Below, in pieces: positions 33,548 through 41,089 of a stretch of DNA of 52,584 nt. Source of the stretch: an uncultured Muribaculaceae bacterium. GTDB taxonomy: Bacteria > Bacteroidota > Bacteroidia > Bacteroidales > Muribaculaceae. Under the pieces are notes generated by a model. It had not been told where the DNA came from, did not search any database, and saw only the letters and a program-made list of their open reading frames with translations. Position numbers and translations under genes: made by a program. Location of the stretch: contig CABUTS010000013.1 in assembly GCA_902494515.1 (NCBI GenBank), positions 1 to 52,584 on the forward strand. Reading direction: 5' to 3'. Numbering within the stretch: the first letter of the stretch is position 1; the number at the start of each line of letters is the position of its first letter.

Positions 33548-34467
33548 AGCTCAGCAACTTCCGATTTGAATTTCACAGGCACCAGCAGATGCAGCCGGCA
33601 CTGCACCTCCTCGGGCTGTTCGGTAATGGGGTTTACAGCAGTTACGGTGCAGTCGAATCCGACGCTTTCGTAGTCGCACAACAGCGCGACGGACAGCGGG
33701 ATCCCCGCCGGCAAACTGACCGCCCCGGGCATCGGAGGCATCACGGTGCTGTCATATTGTTGCGCCGACGAAACCAACGGCACCTCCTCGCCGGTCAGCT
33801 CCCATCTGAAGCCCGACTGCACCGGCGTAGGAATTGGCACCGTCAGGCCGCAGCTTACAACCTGCTGCGCAAAAACGTTGTCGGGATACATCGGCTCGAA
33901 GAAGTAGCGCACAGGCATCGTCTGAGGCTTCTCGAACGTGAACTGCCTCGGCTCGGTCAGTCCCTGGGGGAACCGGACTGAAACCACCTTTGAGGTGACA
34001 TCCTCGTCGGGGTATCCCAACCACGAATCGAGCGTGTAATCCACACCGAGAATCTCGATGCTGTACTCGCGCGTGGGTTCCACCTTCAGGCTGACATCTA
34101 CGGAGTCATATCCGTCGGTCACGGTCATGCCGACCGTAGCTACCGAACTGCCCAGGTAATTCACCAGGTTCACTACTATGCCGTCATCGGTGCAATGGCC
34201 GTTGATCTCGGCGAAAGGGGATTTGAAAGTATATGAATTCCCCTCCGGCTCACCCCGGTAAATATCCTCGCCCGCAACGAACCAGACATCCGATACCTTC
34301 CACTTTTCGCCCGAAACGCGGATGAAAGCCGAAGTGCGGTCCGGACCGAGGGTTTCGGTATCGGCCTTTACTTTGAGCGGTTTGATAAAAATATCATCAT
34401 TGCATCCCGTCAACAGAGCAGCAATGCAGAGGACAGTAAGCGTAAATATAGACTGTTGAATTCTCAT
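33544..34467 (-). CDS. lipoprotein of unknown function between lptD and the PagL-like gene
   Basis: The 307-residue protein starts with a lipoprotein signal whose lipobox LLTGC puts the lipidated Cys at residue 22 (MRIQQSIF start at 34467; the six-codon longer frame is less likely). The remainder is beta-rich with no hydrophobic segment and resembles BACON- or Ig-like repeats of Bacteroidales surface lipoproteins in general style (VKADTETLGPDRTSAFIRVSGEKWKVSDVWF). I cannot name a family. It is sandwiched in an operon: 33 bp after lptD and overlapping the PagL-like gene by 4 bp. Confidence 0.72.
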   Translation of the reverse strand: MRIQQSIFTLTVLCIAALLTGCNDDIFIKPLKVKADTETLGPDRTSAFIRVSGEKWKVSDVWFVAGEDIYRGEPEGNSYTFKSPFAEINGHCTDDGIVVNLVNYLGSSVATVGMTVTDGYDSVDVSLKVEPTREYSIEILGVDYTLDSWLGYPDEDVTSKVVSVRFPQGLTEPRQFTFEKPQTMPVRYFFEPMYPDNVFAQQVVSCGLTVPIPTPVQSGFRWELTGEEVPLVSSAQQYDSTVMPPMPGAVSLPAGIPLSVALLCDYESVGFDCTVTAVNPITEQPEEVQCRLHLLVPVKFKSEVAEL

Positions 34468-34500
34468 GTGAATGAAAAAAAACATCCCCGGGCGCGGACA

Positions 34501-37458
34501 TCAATACCACCGTACGCCGTTGGTCTGCGAGGAGCGCTTGTCGTATTTGAGGTCGCTCAGCAGCGAGGATTTCACGGAAATATGGAAGTTATAGCTCTTA
34601 TACGGTCCGACGGGAATCACCGACGCACGCATGGTGAAGCAGTGCAGGTCGCGCGAGATGTTCAGGTTCATATAGGCGATCTTATGCGTCTGGAAGTCAT
34701 ACGACGCCGTGGCCGAGAACTCCCAGTTCTTGGTCGGACGGATATTTCCCGAGAAACTCAGGTTCTGAGTGATGCGCCCCTTGTACTCCAGCTTCTTGTA
34801 GTCGAACTCGCCGTAGCCGTAGTTGATCGAGTAGTTCACACTCAGACTCCAGGGCACCGACCAGGGGGCATAGCCGTCGCCATCGAGCTCCAGGCCGTCG
34901 TTATCCCCGTCCCCGCTGTTCGGTCCTCCGCGCGGACCGCGCGGACCGTCCGAGTCATCGTCATTGCGGTTGTCGGAGTTGTTGTCGTCCTTGACCTCCT
35001 TCTTGTCCTTCCGCTTGAACGTGTCGTTATTGAATGTATAGGAGAAGGATGTGCCGGTGGAGGAGAGGCGTCCCAGCCCCTTGCCGTGGGTCAGACGCAG
35101 TTTGTCCACGCGCACCGGGTTGCCCGCGGCATTCAGCGCGTAGGTGTACACATCCCAGGTGGCGTTCAGGTTGAGGTTGAACTGCTTGGTCAGACGCAGC
35201 AGCAGCGAAGTGTTGATATTCGACCACTTCAGCGAGTCGGCCGCGAAATTGTAGCTCTGCGAAATCGTGAAGTTCTCGATCAGCGAAATCTTCTTCTCCC
35301 CGATGGAGTCGTTGGTCTTCACCTTCGCCTCGAGGTTGTTGGCCAGCGAGAAGCTCAGCGACCCCGTCTTACCCTGACCCGGGACGCCGAAGAGGCTGTT
35401 CTGGAAGCGGGAATACTTGCGACGCTGCAGCTGTCCCTGCGAGTCGACGTAGTCGTAGCTGCCGTAGTATCCGAACCAGGGCGAGGAGAAGTCCGGAGCG
35501 TAGGTGAACGAAACAGACGGCGTCATCACGTGGCGGATCATCTTGATCTTGTCGCCGAGGAAAGGCAGCGGCTGGAAGAAACCGTAGATTTTCGTATCCA
35601 TCGACACCGACGTGCTGAAGTCCCAGACGTTGTAGAAGCTATAGGTGGTGTCGGTGACCTCGGCCGACGCGTTGGGGTCCCACTGGCGGCGGATCTTCGA
35701 GGTATACATTCGGTCGGTGAAGTTGATCGCGGGGGTGATGTTCAGGTACTGGAACACGTTGAACGTGGCGGAAATCGGGATGTTGTGCTTCATGCCGTTT
35801 CGCCAGTCCTTGATGAGGGATTTCTTGAAGAACACATCCTGCTGGGCGGTCAGGGAGTTCTGGAACTGACCGGAGTAGGACATGCGGATTTTCTCGTACC
35901 ATTTTTCGTCGCCGACCTGTTTCTTGCGCTTGAAGGGGTAGGTCTGCTGCATGGTGACGTTCAGGTTCGGGAACGACACGGCCAGCGTGGAGTCCTGGGT
36001 GCGCTGCGACACACTCAGCGACGTTGACAGCTGCCACTTCGACTGGGGGAAACGGTAGCTGAGGTTGACCGTGGAGCTCTTGGTGTTCTCGGTGAAATTA
36101 TTTGAATAATAGGTATTTACCGACGAGCGGCTGTAGCCCGAGGTGGTGAAGTTCACCGACGCCGAGAGGGTCATGTTGGGGTTCGCCTTCGCGTCCTGCG
36201 AGTGGCTCCAGAGCACCTGGAAGTTGGTGGCGGTGGAGTAGTCGGGGTCCCCCTTCTCGCCGTTGACGGTCTTGAGGTAGTTGATCGAGAAATTGCCGTT
36301 GAACTTGTAGCGCTTGTTATAGGTCGACTGTGCCGAGAGTCCCCATGAACCCTTGGTGTAGATTTCGCCGGTGAGCGCCAGGTCCACGTAGTCGTTGATG
36401 GCGAAGTAATAGCCGCCGTCCGAGAGGTAGAAACCGCGGTTATAGTCGTCGCCGAAGGTCGGCACGATCACACCCGAGGCGTATTTGTCGCTGAAGGGGA
36501 AATAGCCGAACGGCACCGCGATGGGCAGCGGCAGGCCGGCCAGCACCATGTATGCCGGGCCGGTGATTACGTTCTTCTTCGGGCGCATCTTACCGCGGGT
36601 GAGCTGGATATAGAAGTGGGGATGCTCGTGGTTGTCGCAGGTGGTGTAGCGGCCGTTTTCGATATAATAATCCTCGCCGTCGGACTTCTTGGTGGTTCCG
36701 CCGGTCACAAAGCCCTCACCCTGTTCGGTGATGACGTTGGTGATGTAGCCGCGCTTGCTCTTGAAATTGTAGCGCATTGTGGCTGATTCGTAGGAGGTTC
36801 CCCCCTCCTCGAACACCGGGGAGCCAATGACCTCGCCGACGGAGTCCTCGCGGCCCACGGCGTAGACCTCCGACTGCGCCATATCGAGCTCGATATCCTC
36901 GGCGGAGAGCACAAGGTCGCCGTAGGTGATCTTGCCGTCGCCATACATCATCGACATGTCGCGCCCCAGCATCACCATGGAGTCCTTCGAGGAGAACACC
37001 ACCTGGTTGTCGAGGTCCACCTTGTCGCGGCGGATCATCGAACCGCGTACGGTGTCGCGCACGAACTTCATCGGGCCGGTTCCGCGCCGCCTCGGTGCCG
37101 CAGCGGAGTCTGCCGCCACGCTGTCCTTGGCCACGCTGTCGGGAAGCAGAGCCCGCAGGCTGTCGGGGAGCAGAGCCCGCAGGCTGTCGGGGAGCAACGC
37201 CTCCTTCAGGCTGTCGGGGAGAAAGGCACCCTTTAGGCTGTCGCCAGCCAACGCTCCCGCGAGGTCTGCCGCGGCCCGGCCGGCGGCCTGACTGTCAGCT
37301 GCAGACACAAAGCCAATCCCCTCCAGCACAGCAGAATCCACCTCCGCCACAGGGGCCTGCAGGGCCCGCGGGGAGTCGCTTCCGTCGCGTGAAAAGAGAT
37401 TGCCCGCCATCATAAAGGCGGCAAACAGCAACAATATATAACACTGAGAGCGTTTCAA
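34501..37458 (-). CDS. lptD: LptD-like lipopolysaccharide assembly outer-membrane protein
   Basis: The 985-residue protein inserts lipopolysaccharide into the outer leaflet in partnership with LptE. After a signal peptide there is a low-complexity linker (about 30-125) with four tandem copies of a DSLRALLP-like octapeptide. An OstA-like periplasmic domain follows (MFGRDMSMMYGDGKITYGD-type repeats near 160-260), then a large C-terminal barrel (GYFPFSDKYASGVIVPTFG onward). A strongly acidic Asp/Asn/Gly-rich insertion interrupts the late barrel, probably as a surface loop. The start codon is TTG at 37458, as an in-frame stop lies upstream and the first ATG would cut the signal peptide. It leads an operon with a lipoprotein and a PagL-like enzyme. 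Confidence 0.88.
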   Translation of the reverse strand: MKRSQCYILLLFAAFMMAGNLFSRDGSDSPRALQAPVAEVDSAVLEGIGFVSAADSQAAGRAAADLAGALAGDSLKGAFLPDSLKEALLPDSLRALLPDSLRALLPDSVAKDSVAADSAAAPRRRGTGPMKFVRDTVRGSMIRRDKVDLDNQVVFSSKDSMVMLGRDMSMMYGDGKITYGDLVLSAEDIELDMAQSEVYAVGREDSVGEVIGSPVFEEGGTSYESATMRYNFKSKRGYITNVITEQGEGFVTGGTTKKSDGEDYYIENGRYTTCDNHEHPHFYIQLTRGKMRPKKNVITGPAYMVLAGLPLPIAVPFGYFPFSDKYASGVIVPTFGDDYNRGFYLSDGGYYFAINDYVDLALTGEIYTKGSWGLSAQSTYNKRYKFNGNFSINYLKTVNGEKGDPDYSTATNFQVLWSHSQDAKANPNMTLSASVNFTTSGYSRSSVNTYYSNNFTENTKSSTVNLSYRFPQSKWQLSTSLSVSQRTQDSTLAVSFPNLNVTMQQTYPFKRKKQVGDEKWYEKIRMSYSGQFQNSLTAQQDVFFKKSLIKDWRNGMKHNIPISATFNVFQYLNITPAINFTDRMYTSKIRRQWDPNASAEVTDTTYSFYNVWDFSTSVSMDTKIYGFFQPLPFLGDKIKMIRHVMTPSVSFTYAPDFSSPWFGYYGSYDYVDSQGQLQRRKYSRFQNSLFGVPGQGKTGSLSFSLANNLEAKVKTNDSIGEKKISLIENFTISQSYNFAADSLKWSNINTSLLLRLTKQFNLNLNATWDVYTYALNAAGNPVRVDKLRLTHGKGLGRLSSTGTSFSYTFNNDTFKRKDKKEVKDDNNSDNRNDDDSDGPRGPRGGPNSGDGDNDGLELDGDGYAPWSVPWSLSVNYSINYGYGEFDYKKLEYKGRITQNLSFSGNIRPTKNWEFSATASYDFQTHKIAYMNLNISRDLHCFTMRASVIPVGPYKSYNFHISVKSSLLSDLKYDKRSSQTNGVRWY

Positions 37459-37465
37459 AACGGTG

Positions 37466-37473
37466 CAAAGTTA
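37466..37473 (-). promoter_or_regulatory. -7 box just upstream of lptD
   Basis: TAACTTTG on the minus strand ends 8 bp before the TTG start at 37458, so the message would be nearly leaderless. No TTTG is found at the 20-bp spacing. Confidence 0.45.
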
Positions 37474-37546
37474 CGATTTTCCAAGCAAATCCCCCGTATT
37501 TCAACTCACTTTTTTCTCTCACGCCACTTATTTTAACTATGCAGGG

Positions 37547-37578
37547 GTTGCTTTTCGCCCCGCAAAGTGTTAAATTTG
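37547..37578 (+). promoter_or_regulatory. promoter of the DUF2007 gene
   Basis: GTTG (37547-37550; three of four), a 20-bp spacer and TAAATTTG (37571-37578). The ATG at 37606 follows with about 20 nt of leader. Confidence 0.7.
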
Positions 37579-37605
37579 CAAAAGTAATCCCAAAACCACA
37601 CGCCC

Positions 37606-37863
37606 ATGAACCCCGAGACCTCCTCTTCCGTCAACAGCCTCCGCGACTCCTCCACAACCTCCCTCGGCCCCTTCCCCTCGATTCAGGCCGCAACCATCGC
37701 CGCCGGGATGCTCGAGGCCAACAGCGTCCCCTGCTCCGTCAGCGGCCAGACCATCGCCGCCGTCATCCCCATGACCGACACCTGGACCCCGGTATACATC
37801 ATCGTCCCCACGGCCCTCGCCGCCCGGGCCCGTGACCTCCTCCGCTCCGACGCCGACCTCTGA
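37606..37863 (+). CDS. small DUF2007-like protein
   Basis: The 85-residue cytoplasmic protein has the pattern of DUF2007 (putative signal-transducing) proteins: a hydrophobic helix after a leading strand (PSIQAATIAAGMLEANSVPCSV), an exposed strand, a Val-rich strand (TPVYIIVPTAL) and a closing helix (AARARDLLRSD). The family resembles a PII-like ferredoxin fold and has no assigned function. It has its own promoter and ends near the terminator shared with prfB. The N-terminal 20 residues, rich in Ser/Thr, look disordered. Confidence 0.7.
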   Translation: MNPETSSSVNSLRDSSTTSLGPFPSIQAATIAAGMLEANSVPCSVSGQTIAAVIPMTDTWTPVYIIVPTALAARARDLLRSDADL

Positions 37864-37927
37864 CCTCCCCCCGAAACGGGGCCAATGCAAAACGATGCAT
37901 TTAAAGTATTTATTATCAAAGAAATAA

Positions 37928-37959
37928 ATCCCTCCGCAATTCTGGAATCACGGAGGGAT
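37928..37959 (-). terminator. terminator at the 3' end of prfB
   Basis: ATCCCTCCG (37928-37936) pairs perfectly with 37951-37959. On the minus strand the stem is followed by TTATTTCTTTGATAATAA, a T-rich tail. It ends prfB transcription and may also serve the convergent DUF2007 gene. Confidence 0.75.
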
Positions 37960-38000
37960 AATCGGTTTGTCTTCGGCCTGTCAGCCCGAAGTTCTTATTC

Positions 38001-39120
38001 TTATTCGTTTTCGTTGCCGGAGAACTCCATCAGGTAGGCCTTGATGAAGCCGTCGAGGTCGCCGTCCATCACCCCGTTGACATCGGAGGTCTGGAAATTG
38101 GTGCGGTGGTCCTTCACACGGCGGTCATCGAAGACGTAGCTGCGGATCTGCGAACCCCATTCGATTTTCATCTTCCCGGCCTCCACCTTGGCCTGCTCCT
38201 CCATGCGGTGGGCAAGCTCCTTCTCGTAGAGAATCGAGCGCAGGTGGCGCAGGGCGTTCTCGCGGTTCTTAGGCTGGTCGCGGGTTTCGGTGTTTTCGAT
38301 GAGGATTTCCTCCTTCTCGCCGGTGTAGGGGTCGGTGTACTGGTAGCGCAGGCGCACACCCGACTCCACCTTGTTCACGTTCTGGCCGCCGGCACCGCCG
38401 CTTCGGAAGGTATCCCACGACATCAGCGCCGGTTCAACCTTCACCTCGATGGCATCGTCGACCAGCGGGGTCACGAACACCGAAGCGAACGACGTCATGC
38501 GCTTACCCTGAGCATTGTAGGGCGACACGCGCACCAGTCGGTGCACACCGTTCTCCGACTTCAGGTAACCGTAGGCGAAATCGCCGTCGACCTCGATGGT
38601 GCAGGATTTGATGCCGGCCTCGTCACCCTCTAAAAGGTTGGAAATCTTGGTCTTGTAGCCGTGCTTCTCGCAGTAACGCAGATACATGCGCATCAGCATC
38701 GAAGCCCAGTCCTGACTCTCGGTGCCGCCGGCACCGGAATTGATCTTGAGGACAACACCCATGTGGTCCTCCTCGCGGCGGAGCATGTTGCGGAGCTCCA
38801 GCTCCTCGATTTTGGCCATGGCGTCGGCATACATCGCGTCGAGCTCCTCCTCGGTGATACCCTCCTCCTTGAAGAAGTCCCAACCGACCTCGAGGTCATC
38901 GACAGCGCGTTCCACCTCCTCATAACCTTTCACCCATCCCTGCAGGTCTTTGATTTTCTTCATCTGGGCCTGCGCCTCCTTGGGATTCGACCAGAAGTCG
39001 GGCACATGGGTGCGGAGTTCCTCCTCCTCTATCTGAATCTTCTTGTTGTCGACGTCAAAGATACCTCCTCAGCGCCAGCTTGCGCTCCAAAGCCTCTTTG
39101 AGCTGCTCTTGTGTAATCAT
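38001..39120 (-). CDS. prfB: peptide chain release factor 2 with programmed +1 frameshift
   Basis: The gene needs a +1 frameshift. It starts at ATG 39120, reads 21 codons (MITQEQLKEALERKLALRRYL) and meets TGA at 39057-39055. The slippery site AGG-AGG-TAT-CTT-TGA-C matches the known prfB autoregulatory signal, in which low RF2 favours slipping from CTT into the +1 frame. After the shift the frame continues from GAC (39056) through DVDNKKIQIEEEE to 38001, about 372 residues in all. The GGQ catalytic loop is visible (SGGAGGQNVNKVESGVR). A start at the internal ATG 39005 would drop conserved N-terminal sequence. RF2 recognises UGA and UAA. Confidence 0.95.
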
Positions 39121-39204
39121 CTCAGGTCTTTGTCCATATTACGAACCGCGCTCCCGTCATTTGTGGAGGAACGCGGTCCAGGTTTGCGAATAAAAATTTA
39201 ATTG

Positions 39205-39276
39205 TACCCCGGAGCAGAATCGAACTGCTATCAAATGTTTAGGAAACATCTATTCTATCCGTTGAACTACCAGGGC
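39205..39276 (-). tRNA. tRNA-Arg (anticodon CCT)
   Basis: The minus strand folds into a 72-nt cloverleaf. The acceptor stem is GCCCTGG/CCGGGGT with two G-U pairs, the D arm GTTC/GAAT, the anticodon stem GATGT/ACATT with loop TTCCTAA, and the T arm AGCAG/CTGCT with loop TTCGATT. Anticodon CCT reads AGG. The 3' CCA is not encoded. It lies 84 bp upstream of prfB on the same strand. Confidence 0.88.
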
Positions 39277-39340
39277 AAAACTTCAGGCATATCACAACAT
39301 CCCCACGAACCTATGCGGGCGGATTTGCCGAAATCCGCTG

Positions 39341-39372
39341 CAAAGATAGCAAATCCTCTTCATCCCCGCAAC
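39341..39372 (-). promoter_or_regulatory. promoter of tRNA-Arg(CCT), possibly also prfB
   Basis: GTTG (39372-39369), a 20-bp spacer and TATCTTTG (39348-39341) on the minus strand. An 8-bp hairpin (GCGGATTT/AAATCCGC, 39319-39338) lies between promoter and tRNA. No other promoter is evident before prfB. Confidence 0.65.
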
Positions 39373-39465
39373 TTTTCCCACAAAAATCCACCAACCGCGC
39401 TTACGAAAACGCCCCCGCCGGATGGGCGAGGGCGAGAGCTGCAACGAACTTGTAAAAGTTGTAAA

Positions 39466-39873
39466 TCAAACGAGACGAACACAGCTCAGTTCATTTCCGA
39501 AGGCGTTGAGAGCCGCCTGAATTTTTTCGGTGGTCTTGGGCGAGGGACGGCGATAGCCTGAAATATACTGCGAAAGCTGAGCGGCAGAAATGCCGGTGAG
39601 TTTGGCGAGGCCCTTATAAGAAAGCATATCGCCATAATACAGGAGGAACGAGGGGATGTCGTATGAGAACGAGAACTCAGCCTCGGTAAAGGGCTTGCCC
39701 TCCTCGGCGAAGAAAGCTTTCATATCCTCATACTCGGCCTTGAAATCGGCCATTGCCTCGGCAACAGTATTGCCGTCGCCATGAACGCCCCATCCGAGAT
39801 TGTCGTTGTCGGGCATATAGGCTCCGAAAGTTCCATCCTTGCCCTTTTCTATTAACACTCTTACTTGCTTCAT
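39466..39873 (-). CDS. hicB: HicB-type antitoxin with C-terminal HTH
   Basis: The 135-residue antitoxin has the partial RNase-H-like HicB fold at the N-terminus (VRVLIEKGKDGTFGAYMPDND..GDGNTVAEAMADFKAEYEDM) and a C-terminal helix-turn-helix (YKGLAKLTGISAAQLSQYISGYRRPSPKT) that would autoregulate the operon. It lies 46 bp after hicA on the same strand, the usual toxin-first order. The start at 39873 (MKQVRVL) fits the family; a frame start six codons upstream is possible. Confidence 0.88.
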   Translation of the reverse strand: MKQVRVLIEKGKDGTFGAYMPDNDNLGWGVHGDGNTVAEAMADFKAEYEDMKAFFAEEGKPFTEAEFSFSYDIPSFLLYYGDMLSYKGLAKLTGISAAQLSQYISGYRRPSPKTTEKIQAALNAFGNELSCVRLV

Positions 39874-39919
39874 ATTCCTATAATTTATCATTAAAATGTG
39901 AGGGCATAAGCCCCAACCC

Positions 39920-40108
39920 TTATTTTATTCCGGCGTCTTTCAGGATTGCCTTTAGGGTTCCGTTTTTTACTTCCTCACCTCCATGGTGACTTGTCTTGAA
40001 ATAGTTCCCGGTTATCGGAGAGTACCAGAGAGGATGACTTCCTCGGAGACGCCCCGTGTCGTAACAGCCGGCCTTTTTCAGCAACTTGTGTAGTTCGTTG
40101 TACTTCAT
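39920..40108 (-). CDS. hicA: HicA-type mRNA interferase toxin
   Basis: The 62-residue toxin has the double-stranded RNA-binding-like HicA fold. Visible are the N-terminal helix (MKYNELHKLLKKAGCY), the RGSHPLWYSP strand with the conserved catalytic His, then HHGGEEVKNGTLKAILKDAGI. It would cleave mRNA until bound by HicB. The frame extends nine codons upstream, but the ATG at 40108 is preferred and lies 25 bp beyond the -7 box. The pair borders the repeat-rich region at 40.2-40.9 kb, typical of an accessory site. Confidence 0.9.
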   Translation of the reverse strand: MKYNELHKLLKKAGCYDTGRLRGSHPLWYSPITGNYFKTSHHGGEEVKNGTLKAILKDAGIK

Positions 40109-40132
40109 TGTCCGTTGTGTGGATTTACATCG

Positions 40133-40164
40133 CAAAGATAATGCTAAATTTTTATTTAGCCAAA
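40133..40164 (-). promoter_or_regulatory. promoter of hicAB
   Basis: TTTG (40164-40161), a 20-bp spacer and TATCTTTG (40140-40133) on the minus strand are a full consensus match. The hicA ATG is at 40108. Confidence 0.85.
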
Positions 40165-40264
40165 TTTAATCCACAAAAAATTTGTCATTGGTTTACTTTA
40201 ATCAGTCTTTGTTTATATTATCCCAAACTCGCGTTAAAGCCCGTCGGAGAAATCCGAAAGCAAC

Positions 40265-40404
40265 TGTTCATGAAGACCTTCGGCCTTCACTCAGCTACTT
40301 CCCGGGGGATCCCCGGCTAAAAAATTTCGCTGCGCTCCATTTTTAAGCCGGGGTTAATTGAACGTGAAGGCCTTTGGCCTTCCCCTGCCGGGGGCTTCTT
40401 GCTG
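40265..40404 (-). repeat. structured ~140-bp intergenic repeat, copy 2 (inverted)
   Basis: This is the inverted counterpart of 19105-19245, with near identity over most of its length including the hairpin stem CCCCGGCT (40311-40318) / AGCCGGGG (40346-40353) and the loop TCGCTGCGCTCC. Differences concentrate at the AACGTG insertion near 40364. Confidence 0.8.
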
Positions 40405-40513
40405 GCCATCCGGCAGCTAAGTCGGCGATTGCCGGGGACTGACCATCGGGCAGCCAAGTTGACGATTGCCGGGGACTGGCCATCCGGCAGCTAAGTTGGC
40501 GATTGCCGGGGTG
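40403..40513. repeat. three 37-bp tandem units
   Basis: Units at 40403-40439, 40440-40476 and 40477-40513 share TGGCCATCCGGCAGCTAAGT-like starts and GATTGCCGGGGAC ends, with a few substitutions. They connect directly to the end of the structured repeat copy 2, and copy 3 begins about 60 bp later in the opposite orientation. No spacers are present. Confidence 0.85.
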
Positions 40514-40575
40514 ATGGCTGACCATTAGACTTTCAGACTTCTGATTGAAGGGATTGTGGAGCATGGTTGTGGAGC

Positions 40576-40722
40576 GAGCAGCCCCCGGCGGGGCAAGGCC
40601 AAAGGCCTTGATGTTTACGTAACCGCGGCTTTGCGCCCCGTCAGGGGAGCATAGCCGCGGACCCTGTCAGGCAACAACGGAAGAAGGCCGAAGGTCTTCA
40701 TGATCAGCAAGTTTGCTTGGCT
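40576..40722 (+). repeat. structured intergenic repeat, copy 3 (diverged)
   Basis: This has the same order of parts as copy 1: CAGCCCCCGG, AAGGCCAAAGGCCTTG, ATGTTTACGTAACC, a hairpin and GAAGGCCGAAGGTCTTCATGA. The hairpin stem is CCGCGGCT (40623-40630) / AGCCGCGG (40653-40660), so the third base pair changed from C-G to G-C on both sides. The loop is a different sequence with its own CCCC/GGGG stem. The tail 40691-40720 recurs inverted in the element at 25829-26025. Confidence 0.75.
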
Positions 40723-40759
40723 TGTAATGTTATCTGACTAAGAATTAGCTATTTTACAC

Positions 40760-40905
40760 AGACTACTCCGCAGGCTTCCGTTAACGTTCAGGAGCGCAAG
40801 CTCCGCAGCAGGTCGGTTTTACGTTCAAGCTCCGCAGCTGTTCAGTTTGACGTTCCAGAGACAAATTTGCTTCCGTTAGTTCCGGGTGGTTCCGCGTTAA
40901 ATATG
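40760..40905. repeat. further intergenic repeat modules shared with 18.8-19.05 kb
   Basis: Bases 40768-40796 are an exact inverted copy of 18856-18884 (29 bp). TTCCGTTAGTTCCGGG-like sequence at 40872-40890 matches 18986-19000 in direct orientation. CAAGCTCCGCAG words recur nearby. No gene is seen between 40109 and 41089; promoter, repeats and the leader below account for the stretch. Confidence 0.7.
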
Positions 40906-40980
40906 CGCTTTATTGTCGCTTTGGGTTGCTTATTCAGGTAAAAAATGCGGAGGGATGGCTGATAATTCAAGAATTTTTAA

Positions 40981-41054
40981 TACATTTGCAAATCAGGGAG
41001 TTCCCACTCGCTCCCAACCATATTCATATTCCTCTCTCCCAACCGTATTCATAT
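40981..41054 (+). promoter_or_regulatory. -7 box and duplicated leader of the first secreted repeat protein
   Basis: TACATTTG (40981-40988) matches TAnnTTTG, without a clear -33 element. The following leader contains a 19-bp direct repeat with one mismatch (CTCCCAACCATATTCATAT at 41011-41029 and 41036-41054). The start codon follows at 41090. Confidence 0.45.
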
Positions 41055-41089
41055 CTGTTTCAATTCCAAATTCACCAAAACCAATCGCT

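Noticed and set aside
38001..39005. prfB starting at the internal ATG 39005
   Set aside because: This omits about 38 conserved N-terminal residues; the upstream frame with the standard +1 frameshift signal accounts for the full protein.
39319..39338. 8-bp hairpin upstream of the tRNA as a terminator
   Set aside because: It lies between promoter and tRNA with no U-tract on either side; more likely incidental or part of the precursor transcript.
40403..40513. Possible CRISPR array
   Set aside because: The 37-bp units follow each other directly and vary throughout; there are no unique spacers and no cas genes in the window.
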